Source: Nicotiana tabacum (lineage: Eukaryota; Streptophyta; Magnoliopsida; Solanales; Solanaceae). From it: a stretch of 64,000 bases of DNA. This document shows positions 48,379 to 60,741 of the stretch, piece by piece. The position numbers and the translations under genes are program-made. The stretch covers positions 122,084,643 to 122,148,642 of the forward strand of contig NC_134096.1 in the NCBI RefSeq assembly GCF_000715075.1. The letters run 5' to 3'. Numbering within the stretch: position 1 is the stretch's first letter; every line of letters begins with the position of its first letter. The notes beneath the pieces were generated by a model. That model saw nothing but the letters and a program-made list of their open reading frames with translations. It was not told where the DNA came from and searched no databases.

Positions 48379-49320
48379 AAAGATACCTTTTTATTAATTG
48401 TGATTAATGAACTATTATCATCGTTCACAAGAGTACTTTAATTTTAGTTTTGATCTTGTCAACTATCTCTCAACCAAACTATAATATTCATATTCAAGTT
48501 TAAGGCCTTTGGCCAAACTTATTTTCCTATAACACCTTTTTCTCTTGCTAGTATTAAAATTCCCCTCAAGTTTTCCTTCATATATCAATGTTCCAAAAAA
48601 GTGTATTTTTTCCTCTTTCAAAAATATGCAGATCCTCTTTTGTATTTTTGTTGGGGTATTAAGTAATATCACATAAATTTGAAATGTTAGTGTTAATGAT
48701 AGTAATATTTAAAAGGAGATTTAAATATCGTATATATTTACAAAGCAAAAAAGCATAGAGTCTAAGAAACTAAATATCCTTGAATATCGAAGAAGTGCAG
48801 ATTAATATTAACGACTTTAGTAACAGCTAGTTCTTACTTATTCTTTATGGACTTTGCTGCTTTGATTTTCTTGTTTTGTGAAAATTATATGTTACATAAT
48901 TCAAATAAAAGAATATTTATAACATATATTATTTAATAGTAATTTTTTAAAATATTTCAAATAAGAAAGGATTTAATCCACTAATTGACTTAAACTCTTA
49001 AATATTAGGCGAAAACTTAAATATTACGCGCGTAAACTCCTATTAGAATGTTATTATTTCTTAAATTAATAAAAATTACTAAGTAATTTATCATAATTAT
49101 AAACTAAAAATCAAAGGAAGAATTAAGTCTAGTGTAATGATGGAGGTTAATATGATATTTGAAGCAAAGGAAGAAAATGTACCTCACAAAGTCCTAAAAA
49201 TTCAAATACCTTATTGAATTAACCACATATTATTGAGTTTTACTCAAACGATATAAATGCCAAACTTTTGAATTAATTGACTTGCATCTTTTTTTCTTTG
49301 TTTATTCCCATCTCCTAAGG
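48379..49320. other. AT-rich spacer
   Basis: No gene seen and no LTR for the gypsy element that follows. Confidence 0.5.
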
Positions 49321-49334
49321 TTGGTTCGTGCATA

Positions 49335-51154
49335 CTGGCATCATCAGCATATCACACCAGATCTAGAGGCCCTCCACCTCCTCATCCTCCAAGTGATCCC
49401 AAGAACAAAGGAAAAGCTAAGATGGACGATATGAGTGGTATCAGGAAAGACAACGCTGTGCACGCCGAGAATGTCGAAACTTCACATGGTCGAAGTACTC
49501 TGACACAGAATGACTTGGTTTTACGGTTAGAGAAAAATATACTGGAGTTACAAGGGGAAGTTGAGCAGGTCCATAACTTGGCAAACCTTTCCCTTACCAT
49601 GAATGTTCCCGACATCAACCAACAAAATGCCCAAAACCCAACACCTCCTCAAAACACACAAAACTAGCACACACAAAATCCTCCCGCACCTCATCAATAC
49701 GCCACGCCTCCCCAAAATACTAATCCTCCACCAGTACCAACTCCTCCACATCATCATCATCATCCGACTCAGTATCCACAAATTACCACCTACCACACTC
49801 CTCAAAATGCACCACAACCTACTCTTGATCCCCAAAACTCAGCCAATGATCACCACCACACCCAGATCCCTAGAGTCCACCAAAGTAACCCCATATACAT
49901 GGAAACCTTACCCCACACTTCATAACAAAACCCGTATACACCAGAATCCGTCGAGTCGAGTCCAAGGTGTTGAAGGTGGTAAAGGTATCAAAGGTTTAAA
50001 TTATGAGGATTTATGTATTCAACCGGACGTAGAACTGCCAGAGGGTTACAAACCTCCTAAGTTTGAAATGTTCGATGGAACATGTGATCCAAAGGTACAT
50101 CTAAGGATGTATTGCGACAAGCTCGTAGGGGTTGGTAAAGATGAAAGAATCCGCATGAATCTGTTCATGAGAAGCCTCATTGGCGATGCCCTATCCTGGT
50201 ACATCAATCAAAATCAAAAGAAGTGGATTAATTGGGTAAGCATGGCGTCAAATTTTATGGATCGGTTCAGATTCAACATAGAGAATACACCAGATGTCTT
50301 CTATATCCAGAATCTTAAGAAGAAGCCGACAAAAACTTTCCGCGAGTATGCTACTCGGTGGAGATCAGAGGCTGCAAAAGTAAGGCCAGCATTGGAAGAA
50401 GAAGAAATGAAAAAATTCTTTGTCCGGGCCTAGGATCCGCAATATTATGAGAGGTTGATGGTTATTGAAAATCATAAATTCTACGACATCATCAAATTGG
50501 GAGAAAGAATAGAAGAGGGAATCAAAAGCGGGATGGTAACAAATTTTGAGGCACTCGAGGCTACGAAGAAAGCCTTGCAGTCGGGGTATATCTAACAAGA
50601 AGGAAGTAGGGACTGTGATGGTAGCCCAAGGTCCGATGTCTCCTCTCACATACCAAACACCTCCACCCACATATCAGCCTTCACCTCCTATATATCAACA
50701 ACCCGCTATCGCCTACCACACTTACCACACTCAGTCAGCATATTACCACTCACCACCAGCCCGCCAAAACTACCAAACACCCAAGCCAAATTTCGTCCGT
50801 AGGCCGCCCAGACAATACACTCATATTGACGAACCTATTGACCAGTCGTATAAGAGGTTGAAAGCTAACGGTTATGTCACTCCCATTCTCGCTGTCGCCA
50901 TGGAAAATTCCTCTCAATGGGTCAATCCGAATAAGACATGTGCCTACTATTTGGGCATGAAGGGTCACATTATTGATGAATGCCGCACTCTGAAGGATAA
51001 GATCCAGACGCTGCTTGATACCAAAGTTATACAGGCAAAGAAGGCTGCACCTAACATCCGCAATAATCTCCTCCCAGATCATAGGGGCGAGGGGGTAAAT
51101 GTGATAGAAACTGATGAAGAATGGGACCCGGAGGGGTCAATTGGGCTCATTTGA
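49335..51154 (+). pseudogene. Tat-lineage Ty3/gypsy gag
   Basis: Opens with a short charged and coiled-coil stretch (DLVLRLEKNILELQGEVEQV), then a long Pro/Asn/His-rich region including an HHHHH run, and a Retrotrans_gag domain at about 49980-50430 (PPKFEMFDGTCDPKVHL, WRSEAAKVRPAL). It continues in another frame to a degenerate knuckle (CAYYLGMKGHIIDEC, about 50938-50985). Stops at 49665 and 50431 and frameshifts near 49925 and 50580. No 5' LTR or PBS is present upstream, so the element is 5'-truncated. Confidence 0.88.
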
Positions 51155-52718
51155 GAAAAGGATGATCCCAAAATGCCTCCAGTCACTCTCACGCCTATTG
51201 TGGTACAGATACAGTCACCGATTGAAGTTGAGGTAGCCGCACTGACTCCATTCGAGGTTGAAGTAACAATGCCCTCAGGCACGCCAGCTTCATTCAAAGT
51301 AGAAGTGACCACACCATTCACCGTGACGGTAGCACCTACGTCGTCCTTCAAATCCAATGCTATACCCTGGGACTACGCTGCAGAAGCGAGAAGGAAAGGA
51401 AATGGGAAAATAGAAAAAACTGGTGCAACACAAGGTATGACCAGAACTGGTAGGGTTTACACGCCCGAGCATTTGGGGGGAACAAGTAAGGAATCCGCTT
51501 CCAAACAGTCTTTCATTGAAACTGGCCCAGATGATCTTTGGAGAAAGGTGCAAGCAAGAGAGTATTCTGTGGTTGATCATCTGAACAAAACCCATGTTCA
51601 GATATCCATTCTATCACTACTACAGAATTTTGAGGTGCATAGGAATGCGTTGATGAAAGTGTTGAACGAAGCTTATGTAGCCAACAACATTACCAGTGGG
51701 GAGATGGCCAATATGGTAGGACAAGTATTGGAAAGCCATAAGATCACTTTCCATGAAGATGAATTGCCGCCAAAAGGGTAGAGTCACAACAGGGTGCTGC
51801 ATATCACAGTGTAGTGTGAAGACAAATTCATTGCCAGGGTCTTGATAGATGGGGGTTCAAGTTTCAACATCTGTCCATTGACTACTTTGAAGAGATTGGG
51901 TAAAGGTTTGCATGAAATACGAACAGGAACTATGAACGTGAAAGCATTCGATGGATCTCAAAGGGCCACGATCGGAGAAACCAACCTCTGTTTGCAAATG
52001 GGCCCAACTTGGTTTGATGTTGAATTCCAAGTGCTCGACATATCCACCTCATACAATCTGCTATTAGGAACCTTGGATACACGTTGCTGGGGCCGTAGCC
52101 TCTAATCTGCATCAAGCTGCGAATTTTGAATGGAACCATCAAGAAGTGATCATTCATAGAGACGGGAGTAACCCTATTTACACCAATCAGACTGTTCCGG
52201 TTGTGGAGAATATAAGGAAGTTGGGTCATGGAGAGACTTATCATCGTATTGAGCGTGTTAACGCGATCGAGAAGGATAAATGGTGGAGTAGCAAAATAGA
52301 GAGCATATTGGCATGGGTAGGATATGAACCTGGTAAAGGGCTCGGTAAGAATCTCCAGGGTATCGCCAAACCAATACAGCTAAAATGTCACGGCACGACC
52401 TTTGGACTGGGATATCAATACACTTGGCATGAGTATCAGAATTGGTCGCCACTATGGCGTGGTCCTTATTACCCTCTGGAGAAACCGATACCACATTTGA
52501 GCCAATCCTTCCATCAGGCTTATATGATGTGGGGATCCAAAGAAGATGAAGTGCTAGCTGGTTTAAGGAATCTATTCTTGGAAGATGAAGACATGGACTG
52601 CAGTGTAATAGTTGAGGAGGAGGAGGAAGAAAGCCTTGTCATCCATATAGTGGTGAATGGAGCTGTTCTCAGGAACTGGATTGCCACACCATCAAGGGCC
52701 TGCCGAGTTCCGAGGTAG
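51155..52718 (+). pseudogene. Tat gypsy protease region with a G-patch domain
   Basis: 51173-51781 is a Pro/Thr/Val-rich linker followed by a conserved segment ending HEDELPPKG. The protease is at about 51835-52100: LIDGGSSFNICPL with IDGGSS in place of the usual D(S/T)G(A/S), then YNLLLG. From about 52260 a G-patch motif follows (WVGYEPGKGLGKNLQGI), then a conserved GTTFGLGYQYTWHEY stretch and an acidic tail. G-patches are Gly-rich RNA-binding modules, known downstream of protease in some retroviruses and in plant Tat-type elements. Frameshift near 52070, stop at 51779. Confidence 0.85.
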
Positions 52719-52989
52719 CCTTGCTGCTAGTGTCATTTATTTTGAAAACAATTCTTATGAGCATTTTTAAAACATTTTTTAGTATTTTGTTTTGAAACAT
52801 TTGTTTGAATCATTAAAAATCGCTTTTGTTTGACATCTTGATAATTATTAATGGTTTGCTATTTTATTATTATTACTCTTCTCTACATTTTTCTCTCTAC
52901 AGCATTACTATTTCTTATCGTGATGAAGCAACAACTGTGACATGTAATGAGACAACACAACATAAGGATAGTGACTCGAAATAAAAAGA

Positions 52990-54450
52990 AGAAGAGGATA
53001 TAATACCTGAGGAAATTGCTAGAGAAGTTGAGGATTTTGAGAACAAGCCTAAGTCCAACCTGGACGAAACTGAGATAGTCAACTTGGAAGATTTCGAAAC
53101 AGTCAAAGACACTCGCATAAGCATTCACCTGTCACCATCAGAGAAAGAAGAATACACCCATTTCCTGAAAGAATATGAAGACATTTTTGCAAGGTCTTAT
53201 GATGATATAACTGGTATGAGCACGTCCATAGTGGCTCATAAACTACCCACCAAACCAATGTGTCCGCCAGTAAAGTAGAAGCTCAGAAAGTTCAAGCCAG
53301 ATATGAGTCTAAAAATCAAAGAAGAAGTCACCAAGCAGATCAAAGCTAAGGTTCTCAGAGTGGTTGAATATCCAACTTGGTTGGCTAACATTGTGCCAGT
53401 TCCGAAGAAAGATGGGAAAGTCAGAGTATGCGTCGATTATCAGGACCTAAACAGAGCAAGTCCCAAAGGTGATTTCCTGTTACCCAACATACACATACTG
53501 ATCGACAATTGCGCCAAGCATGAACTCCAATCCTTTGTGGATTGCTTCGCGGGATATCATCAGATCTGGATGGATAAAGAGGATGCCGAAAAGACAACTT
53601 TTATTACACTGTGGGGGTGTACTGCTATAAAATGATACCGTTTGGTCTGAAGAATGCTAGGGCCACTTATATGAGGGCCATGACAACTATTTTCCACGAC
53701 ATGATACACAAGGAGATAGAGGTATATGTGGATGACATCATCATCAAATCCAAGAAGAGTACAGATCACATAGCAGACTTGAGGAAATTCTTTGATCGGC
53801 TTCGGAGGTATAATTTGAAATTGAATCCCGCAAAATGTTCCTTCGGGGTCCCCATGGGAAAGTTGTTAGGACTCATCGTTAGCCGCCGAAGAATTGAGCT
53901 AGACCCATCAAAGGTTAAGGCTATCTAGGATTTGCCACCTCCAAAGAACAAGAAAGAGGTGATGAGCTTCTTGGTACGTCTTAATTATATCAGCCGCTTC
54001 ATAGCACAATCAACCGTGATCTGTGAGCCGATTTTCAAAATGTTAAAGAAGGATGCCGCAACTAGTTGGACTGAAAACTGCCAGAAAGCTTCTGACAAAA
54101 TCAAAGAATATTTGTCCACACCGCCAGTCCTCGTCCCGCCAGAACCTGGTAGACCACTACTACTCTATCTCTTTGTATTAGATGGGGCTTTCAGTTGTGT
54201 CTTGGGACAACATGATGAGACGGGAAGGAAAGAACATGCCATATACTATATGAGTAAAAATGTTCACACCCTACGAAGCACGGTATTCTTTGCTGGAACG
54301 CACCTACTGTGCTTTGACCGGGATAGCCTAGAAACTGAGGCACTACTTCTGTGCCTATACCACATATCTCATATCAAGGATGGATCCTCTGAAGTACATC
54401 TTCCAGAAACCCATGCCTAAAGGGAAGCTAGCAAAATGGAAGACATTGTT
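52990..54450 (+). pseudogene. Tat gypsy reverse transcriptase and RNase H
   Basis: An acidic lead (53084-53278) ends in a stop at 53276. The RT starts near 53300 (VPVPKKDGKVRVCVDYQDLN), has the YVDD catalytic box (EVYVDDIIIKS, about 53720-53752), and connects to an RNase H (LFVLDGAFSCVLGQHDE, about 54160-54215). Stops or shifts near 53276, 53625, 53926 and 54310-54420. Several stops sit where relatives have Trp or Gln. Confidence 0.92.
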
Positions 54451-55225
54451 GAGTGAATTCGACATCGTCTATGTGACTCAGAAGGTGGTTAAGGGACAAG
54501 CATTAATGGATCATCTTGCGGAAAATCCTGTAGGAGGAGAATACGAATCACTAAAAACATATTTTCCTGATGAAGAAGTATCATTCGTAGGAGAAGATAT
54601 CGCCGAATCCTACGACAGATGGAGAATGTTTTTCGATGGAGCCGCAAACTTCAAAGGAGTGGGTATTGGAGCCGTTTTGGTGTCATAAATAGGTCAACAT
54701 TATCCGGTATCCACGAAACTCAGATTTCCGTGCACCAATAATATGATAGAATATGAGGCTTGCATATTGGGGCTCAATTTGGCCGTTGACATGAATATCC
54801 AGGAATTATTGGTAATTGGTGATTCAGATCTTCTGGTACATCAGGTGCAGGGAGATCAGGCTACAAAGAATACCAAGATATTACCATATCTATATCATGT
54901 GCAACAGATGATGAAGAGGTTTACGAAGATAGAGTTTAGATATGTCCCGAGAATCCATAATGAGTTTGCAGACGCATTGGCCACTTTGTCCTCCAAGATA
55001 CAGCATCCAGACAAGAATTTCATCGACCCCATTCTGGTAAGGATTCATAATCAGCCAGCTTACTATGCTCATGTTGAAGAAGAAGCAGACGGGAATCCAT
55101 GGTTCCATGATATCAAGGAGTACTTGGCAAAAAGAGAGTACTCGGAGCATGCAAATCATACTAAAAAACGAACGCTCCGAAGATTGTCCAACCATTTCTT
55201 CCAAAGTGGAGGAATTTTGTACTGA
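54451..55225 (+). pseudogene. Second (archaeal-type) RNase H of the Tat gypsy element
   Basis: WRMFFDGAANFKGVGIGAVL (about 54620-54685) then, after a stop at 54686, YEACILGLNLAVDMNIQEL and VIGDSDLLVHQVQGD, with HNEFADALATL further on. This is a second RNase H after the regular one. A dual RNase H is characteristic of the Tat/Ogre branch of Ty3/gypsy. Confidence 0.88.
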
Positions 55226-55922
55226 AGGACTCCAGACCTAGTGTTATTACGGTGTGTTGACGCCAAAGAAGCTTCCAAACTGCTCGAAGAGATACACTCT
55301 GGAACTTGCGGACCATACATGAATGGTTTCGTTTTAGCCAAGAAGATACTGAGGGCGGGTTATTTTTGGATGACTATGGAAACAGACTGCATCAGGTATG
55401 TCCAGAAATGTCAATAGTGCCAAATACACGCAGATATGATACGGGTGCCACCAAATGAACTCAATGCAATGAGTGCACCTTGGCCTTTTGCCGCTTGGGG
55501 AATGGACATCATTGGACCAATCGAGCCCGCCGCTTCAAACGGGCACATGTTCATTTTAGTGACCATAGAATACTTCATAAAATAGGTCGAAGCTGCATCC
55601 TACAATGTTGTAACCAAGAAAGTCGTTGCAGATTTTGTTAGAGATCGTATTGTTTTCCGATTCGGGGTTCTAGAGTCCATCATCACCGACAACGCCACCA
55701 ATCTCAATAGTGACCTAATGAAAGCTATGTGTGAGACCTTCAAAATCAAGCACAAGAATTCTACAGCATACAAGCCTCAAATAAATGGAGCCGTGGAGGC
55801 CGCAAACAAGAATATCAAGAAAACACTAAGGAAGATGGTAGACAACCATAAGCAATGACACGAGAAGTTACCATTTACCTTATTGGGGTACCGTACCACA
55901 GTCTGCACATCAACCGAGGCAA
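55226..55922 (+). pseudogene. Tat gypsy integrase, cut by an Athila insertion
   Basis: Zinc-binding part (KCQ-stop-CQIHADM), core segment WGMDIIGPIEP, then IITDNATNLNSDLM and GAVEAANKNIKKTLRKM (the conserved D, D, E region). In-frame stops near 55225, 55417, 55585 and 55857. The frame ends at 55922, where TG of an Athila LTR begins. The probable target duplication is ggcaa (55918-55922), and the second copy should lie beyond the window. Confidence 0.9.
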
Positions 55923-56114
55923 TGATAAGTAGGGATTTTAGCCTATTAATTGCTCTCTTTTACTTGTGTTTTGGGCCAAAAATGCGTGAAGGTATTCCCG
56001 GAAACTAACTTAATATGCTTGCTTGTAGGGATTGTTCAAAATGATCCAAAGGAGCCATAATCAACTCATAAAGGAGTCAAAACTTGAACAAAAAACAAGA
56101 CTGGGCCAAGAGGT

Positions 56115-56535
56115 GTGGACCGCAGACCGCGACAAAAAAGTGCAGCCACGAAAGTATCAACGTGAACGCGGCCATTATTTCGCGGTCCGCGATATGAAGA
56201 ATCGGAGAGATGGTTTTTTGGGCACAAACATGAACGCGAACCGTGACAAGAAGATGCGGCCGCAAAACTACCAGCACGACCGCGATGGGAATTCCACGGA
56301 CCGCATTTTCTAAGGTTCAGAGAGTGCATAATTTAAGAAAAAATGAGAAAGGCGGCCCGCGTCAAAGTTACGCGGCCACAAAAGTCTCTCACACGGTGGA
56401 AATTATGCGGTACGCGAAACAAGGTTCAACACAGGTCCAGATGTGAAGAAACGCGGACCACGATCAGAATTACGCGGTCGCGAAAGCAAGTGTGCGGCCC
56501 CGGTCAGGATTACGTGACCGCGAAACTTCCGCAGG
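56115..56535. repeat. GC-rich word array in the Athila LTR
   Basis: Irregular array of CGCGGTCCGCG, GACCGCGA and GCGGCC-type words separated by AT-rich spacers. Same plan and position as the arrays in the unrelated family A/B LTRs, but with a different word. Confidence 0.8.
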
Positions 56536-56562
56536 GGTATTTTTGTCCGGAATTTCAGCTTA

Positions 56563-56569
56563 GTATAAA
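56563..56569 (+). promoter_or_regulatory. Athila LTR TATA-like box
   Basis: gtataaa, about 30 bp after the end of the word array. Confidence 0.5.
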
Positions 56570-57486
56570 CAGATCTTGTTGTCTATTTTAGGTTATGTTA
56601 TGTTTTTGCTGAGTACGTGAGATGGCTAGATTTTCCTTTTTGGGCAATTTTGTATAAGATTTAGCTTATAACATTAGATTTTCATCTTTTAATTTAGTAT
56701 TATGGATTATATCTTCTCTTTATCTTTGATTTTTGCTATTATTATGAGTAGCTAGACCCATAGCTAGGGTTGTGACTCAACCCTAGTGTGTGTATTTAAT
56801 TGGTCTTGAATTTTAGGGCTTGAATGTTTATGAGTTAGTGATATTTAGCCTAGTTCTTGCAAGAATTATTGGTTGCAAACACTGATTCATGCCTTTATAA
56901 TTTGGTCTCTTCTTGAGAAAGAGAGATTAAGTCTGGGAAAACTAGGCTAACAAGGAATTGGGGTGAACTCAAGAAATTGATAGCCTTAATTAAAGGGTTA
57001 AACCTAGAGATAGTAATACCCGACTTGAGCTAATATCACATGACTTGCATGAATACCCATTTGGACTTGAGAAAGCCAACTTGGGCAAAATCACTCAAAC
57101 TATCGAGATGTATAGAGTGAGTACTTGGGTGTGATAGCTATATTACGATCCCATATTAATCAAGTTTGCCCTAGATTCTTACTACCCGTTAGATGTCCAC
57201 CTAGGCAAAATTCACTACCCTAGTCCTTTTAAACACTTGAAAACCAACATTAAAAATATTGTACTTAACTTTAATCTTAGCATACAATAGAAATAAAAAA
57301 AGAAGTAGAATCAACACCTTCATGTTTGGAAGTGCAATTAGGAACAAAACACGCCTCTAGACTTAGATATAAATCTAATTCCAAATGAATTAACTCCCTG
57401 TGGATTCGATCCTGACCTTGTTGGGTAAAACTGCATTGACCATCCTCGCTATTCAATAGTATGTAGGCTTGGACCCGATCAATTTT

Positions 57487-57504
57487 TGGCACCGTTGCCG
57501 GGAA
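57487..57504 (+). other. Primer binding site, Athila type
   Basis: TGGCACCGTTGCCGGGAA, five bases after the LTR end. It differs by a base or two from the tRNA-Asp-type PBS usual for Athila elements. Confidence 0.85.
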
Positions 57505-57597
57505 GTTAGATGGTCTTAGCTATATATCTAACTATTTGTGTGTTTTGTTTTTCTTTCCTTCCGTTTTTCTAATTTTTGTGTGTCAATTGCTTTTGGG

Positions 57598-59005
57598 TAC
57601 CAAATGGCTCTTAACGAGGTCCTCAGACATATTCCCTCAGGGGGAGGAGGTAGATGAAAATGAAGTGGATGAGGTTCATCTTGAACCTCAAGTACAAAGA
57701 AGAGGCCGCCCGCCTCATGACAACGTTCCAAACCCTCCCCCACCTCCTCCAAGGGTAGCACACCGGGTGTTGCCCAATGAAGGCTATGCAAGTGCAATTG
57801 TCCCGCCCCGAATTCGGGCGGACAATTTTCAAATAACCAATGTCATACTTACTCTATTGGAACAAAAGGGTTTTTTCACCGGAGCTCCACATCAGAACGC
57901 ATATAAGTATCTCAAAGGTTTTGTAGACATAGGTTTGCAGATGAATGTATCTGAAAACACTTTGAGGTTAAGGCTTTTCCCTTTCTCACTTACAGGGAAG
58001 GCTTTAGATTAGCTTGAGAGGCTACCCAACCATTTCATCTCCACTTGGGATGAGTTTGCCGAGAAGTTCATAGCGAAGTTCTTTTCTCCGGGAGATATGG
58101 AAACATTGAGAGATAAAATCCTTTCTTTTAAATAAGAGCCAATTGAACTATTACATGAGATTTGGGAACGGTACCGGACAATGGTCAAAGAGTACCCCAA
58201 CAATGATATGACTGAAGCAGTGATCCAGCAAACCTTTTATAGGGGTATCAACACAACCAACCAGTGTGTGGTGAATCAGCTCGCAGGGGATAACTTCATG
58301 AACACGCCATATTTAGAAGTGTGTGAAATATTAGATGAGATGGCGGACACCTCTTCAGCTTGGCAAAGTCAGTCCAACGTTCCTCAGGGTGACCCTAATG
58401 TTATCCACCTTCACAAGGAACTCCATGATCACGGACAAGCCATAACAGAGCTGGCAACTACCATGAATCAGTTAGCCAAGGCACAACTTCAGCAGGTTCC
58501 GGGGAAAAAGCAAGTAAATGCCATGGAAGGAGTGAATGTAATGGCTAACAAGATGAGACAAAGAGGTCAACAAGTTCAACACAATCAGGATCAATTTGAG
58601 CAAAGTGGTAGTGGGTACAACCAAGATAACTCTTATGACGATCAAAGTAAAGAGGTTCAATATGTGAACAATAACCAAAGTCAACGGAGCAATGTTCCAA
58701 ATCAACAACGGTGGAGATCACAGGGAACCAATCAAAATTGGGGCAACCAAGGCCAAAGGAATTGGAATAATGGCAACAATAACAATCCGAACAATTGGGG
58801 GAACAACAATCAAAATTGGGGGAATCAAAGAAATAAACAAGGCAATTGGGGTGGCAACAATAATAGTAATTGGGGAGGCAATAGAAACCAAGGGGGTTGG
58901 AACAACCATAATCAAGGGAACCGGGGGTCGGGCCCTCAAAGTCCCTCGATGTATCAACAACCCGCCTCCATATCCGTCACAAGGGCAAAGTTCTTCCAAC
59001 AGTGA
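57598..59005 (+). pseudogene. Athila-type gag
   Basis: An ATG at 57604 is followed by a frameshift. The frame then gives PPRIRADNFQITNVILTLL, a Retrotrans_gag domain (about 57800-58350; ISTWDEFAEKFIAKFFSPG), a coiled region (HDHGQAITELATTMNQLAK), and a Gly/Asn/Trp-rich tail (repeats like NWGGNNNSNWGGN, 58720-58930). Stops at 58012 (a Trp position) and 58135 (probably Gln), frameshift near 58985. The Asn/Gly tail is a low-complexity nucleic-acid-binding type sequence. The 58692-59399 frame is its shadow at first, then continues the real frame after 59000. Confidence 0.88.
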
Positions 59006-60027
59006 GATGAGACAGATAGAAAGTATGTTCAAGCAAATAATGGAAAGAAACTTCGACTCTAACACCCAAATAGCCTCCCACAATACTTCTATCCGCAACT
59101 TGGAAATACAAATGGGTCAAATTTCTCAAGCATTGAATACTCACCCTAAGGGGGAACTACCAAGTGATACAGTAGTAAACCCGAAGGATGGGAACAATAC
59201 AGGCTATGTTATGGTGGTGACCACAAGAAGCGGTAGAGGTGGAGATGCATGTACCTCCAATCCAAAAAAGATTGTGAATGATGATTTGGTTGTGCAAGAA
59301 GATGATGAAATCCAAGCCAATGATGAGAATGTGAATGATGAAGTAAGTATAGACATTGATGACACCGTGGAGGAGACACAAAATGATGTGAACCCGTGAT
59401 AGACATACCGGAAATGGTAGTGTACAAATCCAAGGCACCTTTGCCAAGGCCTCCTCCACCATATCCTCAAAGACTCGCAAAGCAAAACAACGAGAACCAA
59501 TTCAAGAAATTCATTGATATGATGAAAAGTTTGTCCATAAATGTACCTTTGGTTGAAGCTCTAGAACAAATGCCGGGATATGCCAAGTTCATGAAGGACT
59601 TGGTAACAAAGAAGAGGTCAATGAACTGTGAGAAGATCATTTTGGTTGTGCAAGAAGATCATTTTGTGAATGATGATTTGGTTGTGCAAGAAGATGATGA
59701 AATCCAAGCCAATGATGAGAATGTGAATGATGAAGTAAGGATAGACATTGATGACACCGTGGAGGAGACACAAAATGATGTGAACCCGTGATAGACATAC
59801 CGGAAATGGTAGTGTACAAATCCAAGGCACCTTTGCCAAGGCCTCCTCCACCATATCCTCAAAGACTCGCAAAGCAAAACAACGAGAACCAATTCAAGAA
59901 ATTCATTGATATGATGAAAAGTTTGTCCATAAATGTACCTTTGGTTGAAGCTCTAGAACAAATGTCGGGATATGCCAAGTTCATGAAGGACTTGGTAACA
60001 AAGAAGAGGTTATAATTCCATGCACTA
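59006..60027 (+). pseudogene. Gag-protease linker with internal segment duplication
   Basis: Encodes an IESMFKQIMERNFDSNTQIA segment, an acidic stretch (EDDEIQANDENVNDEV), a Pro-rich word (PLPRPPPPYPQRLAKQN) and KSLSINVPLVEALEQMPGY. The block 59272-59618 recurs at 59664-60010, offset 392 bp, nearly identical. The TGA at 59397-59399 and its twin at 59789-59791 show the stop was present before duplication. Confidence 0.9.
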
Positions 60028-60741
60028 TTGGTAGTGAACTGTGAGAAGATCAAAATGATACACCAAGTGAGTGCCATTGTGCATTCCATGGATCCAAAGC
60101 TAGAAGATCTCGGTGCCTTTATAATTCCATGCACTATCGGTAGTGCCAAGTTTGCCAAAGCCTTGTGCGATTTGGGAGCGAGCGTTAATTTGATGCCATA
60201 TTCTGTGTTCAAGATATTGGGGATTGGGCAACCAAAACCTACTTCCATGAGGTTGCAAATGACGAACCGGACAATGAAGTGGCCGCTGGGGATTATTCAT
60301 GATGTTGTAGTTCGGGTCGACAAGTTCATTCTTCCCGCAGATTTTGTGATTCTCGACTGCGAAGTTGACTATGAGGTGCCAATAATATTGGGGAGACCTT
60401 TCCTAGCAACAAGGAAGGCATTGGTTGATATGGAAGCTGGGGAGCTCACCTTCCGGGTGGGTGATGAAAAAGTTGTGTTCTACGTGTGCAAGTCAATGAG
60501 GCAACCTAATAGCAACGGAGTATGCTCTTTTGTGGATATTGTGATAGAGGTGATTGTTGATGACACGAGTGTTATGATCAATGTGGAAGACCCTCTGGAA
60601 GCTGTGTTGTTAAATCATGAGGATGATGAGAAGGCTGACTTGATAGAATATGCAAATGCTTTGCAAGGAATGGGATCCTTCACATATGGACCCCGTAAAC
60701 TTTCCTTGGACCTTGAGAACCGGAAGACTCCGCCAACATAG
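60028..60741 (+). pseudogene. Athila-type protease region
   Basis: IPCTIGSAKFAKALCDLGAS (about 60120-60180), with the aspartic protease DLGAS motif, then VNLMPYSVFKILGIGQPK, LPADFVILDCEVDYEVPIIL and GRPFLATRKALVDMEAGEL. This stretch is open for 237 codons, unusually good preservation for this element. It ends at a TAG (60739) that should be sense in an intact element. Confidence 0.9.

Larger units (their letters stand above)
55923..57481 (+). repeat. Athila-type 5' LTR (1,559 bp)
   Basis: Starts TGATAAGTAGGG inside the older gypsy integrase and ends CCCGATCA five bases before an Athila-type PBS. Contains a GC-rich word array (56115-56535), a TATA-like tagtataaac at 56561-56570, then transcribed leader-like sequence. 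Frames inside it are not genes. Confidence 0.88.

Noticed and set aside
58692..59098. Second frame and antisense frame in the Athila gag tail
   Set aside because: Low-complexity Asn/Gly/Trp codons read in other frames.
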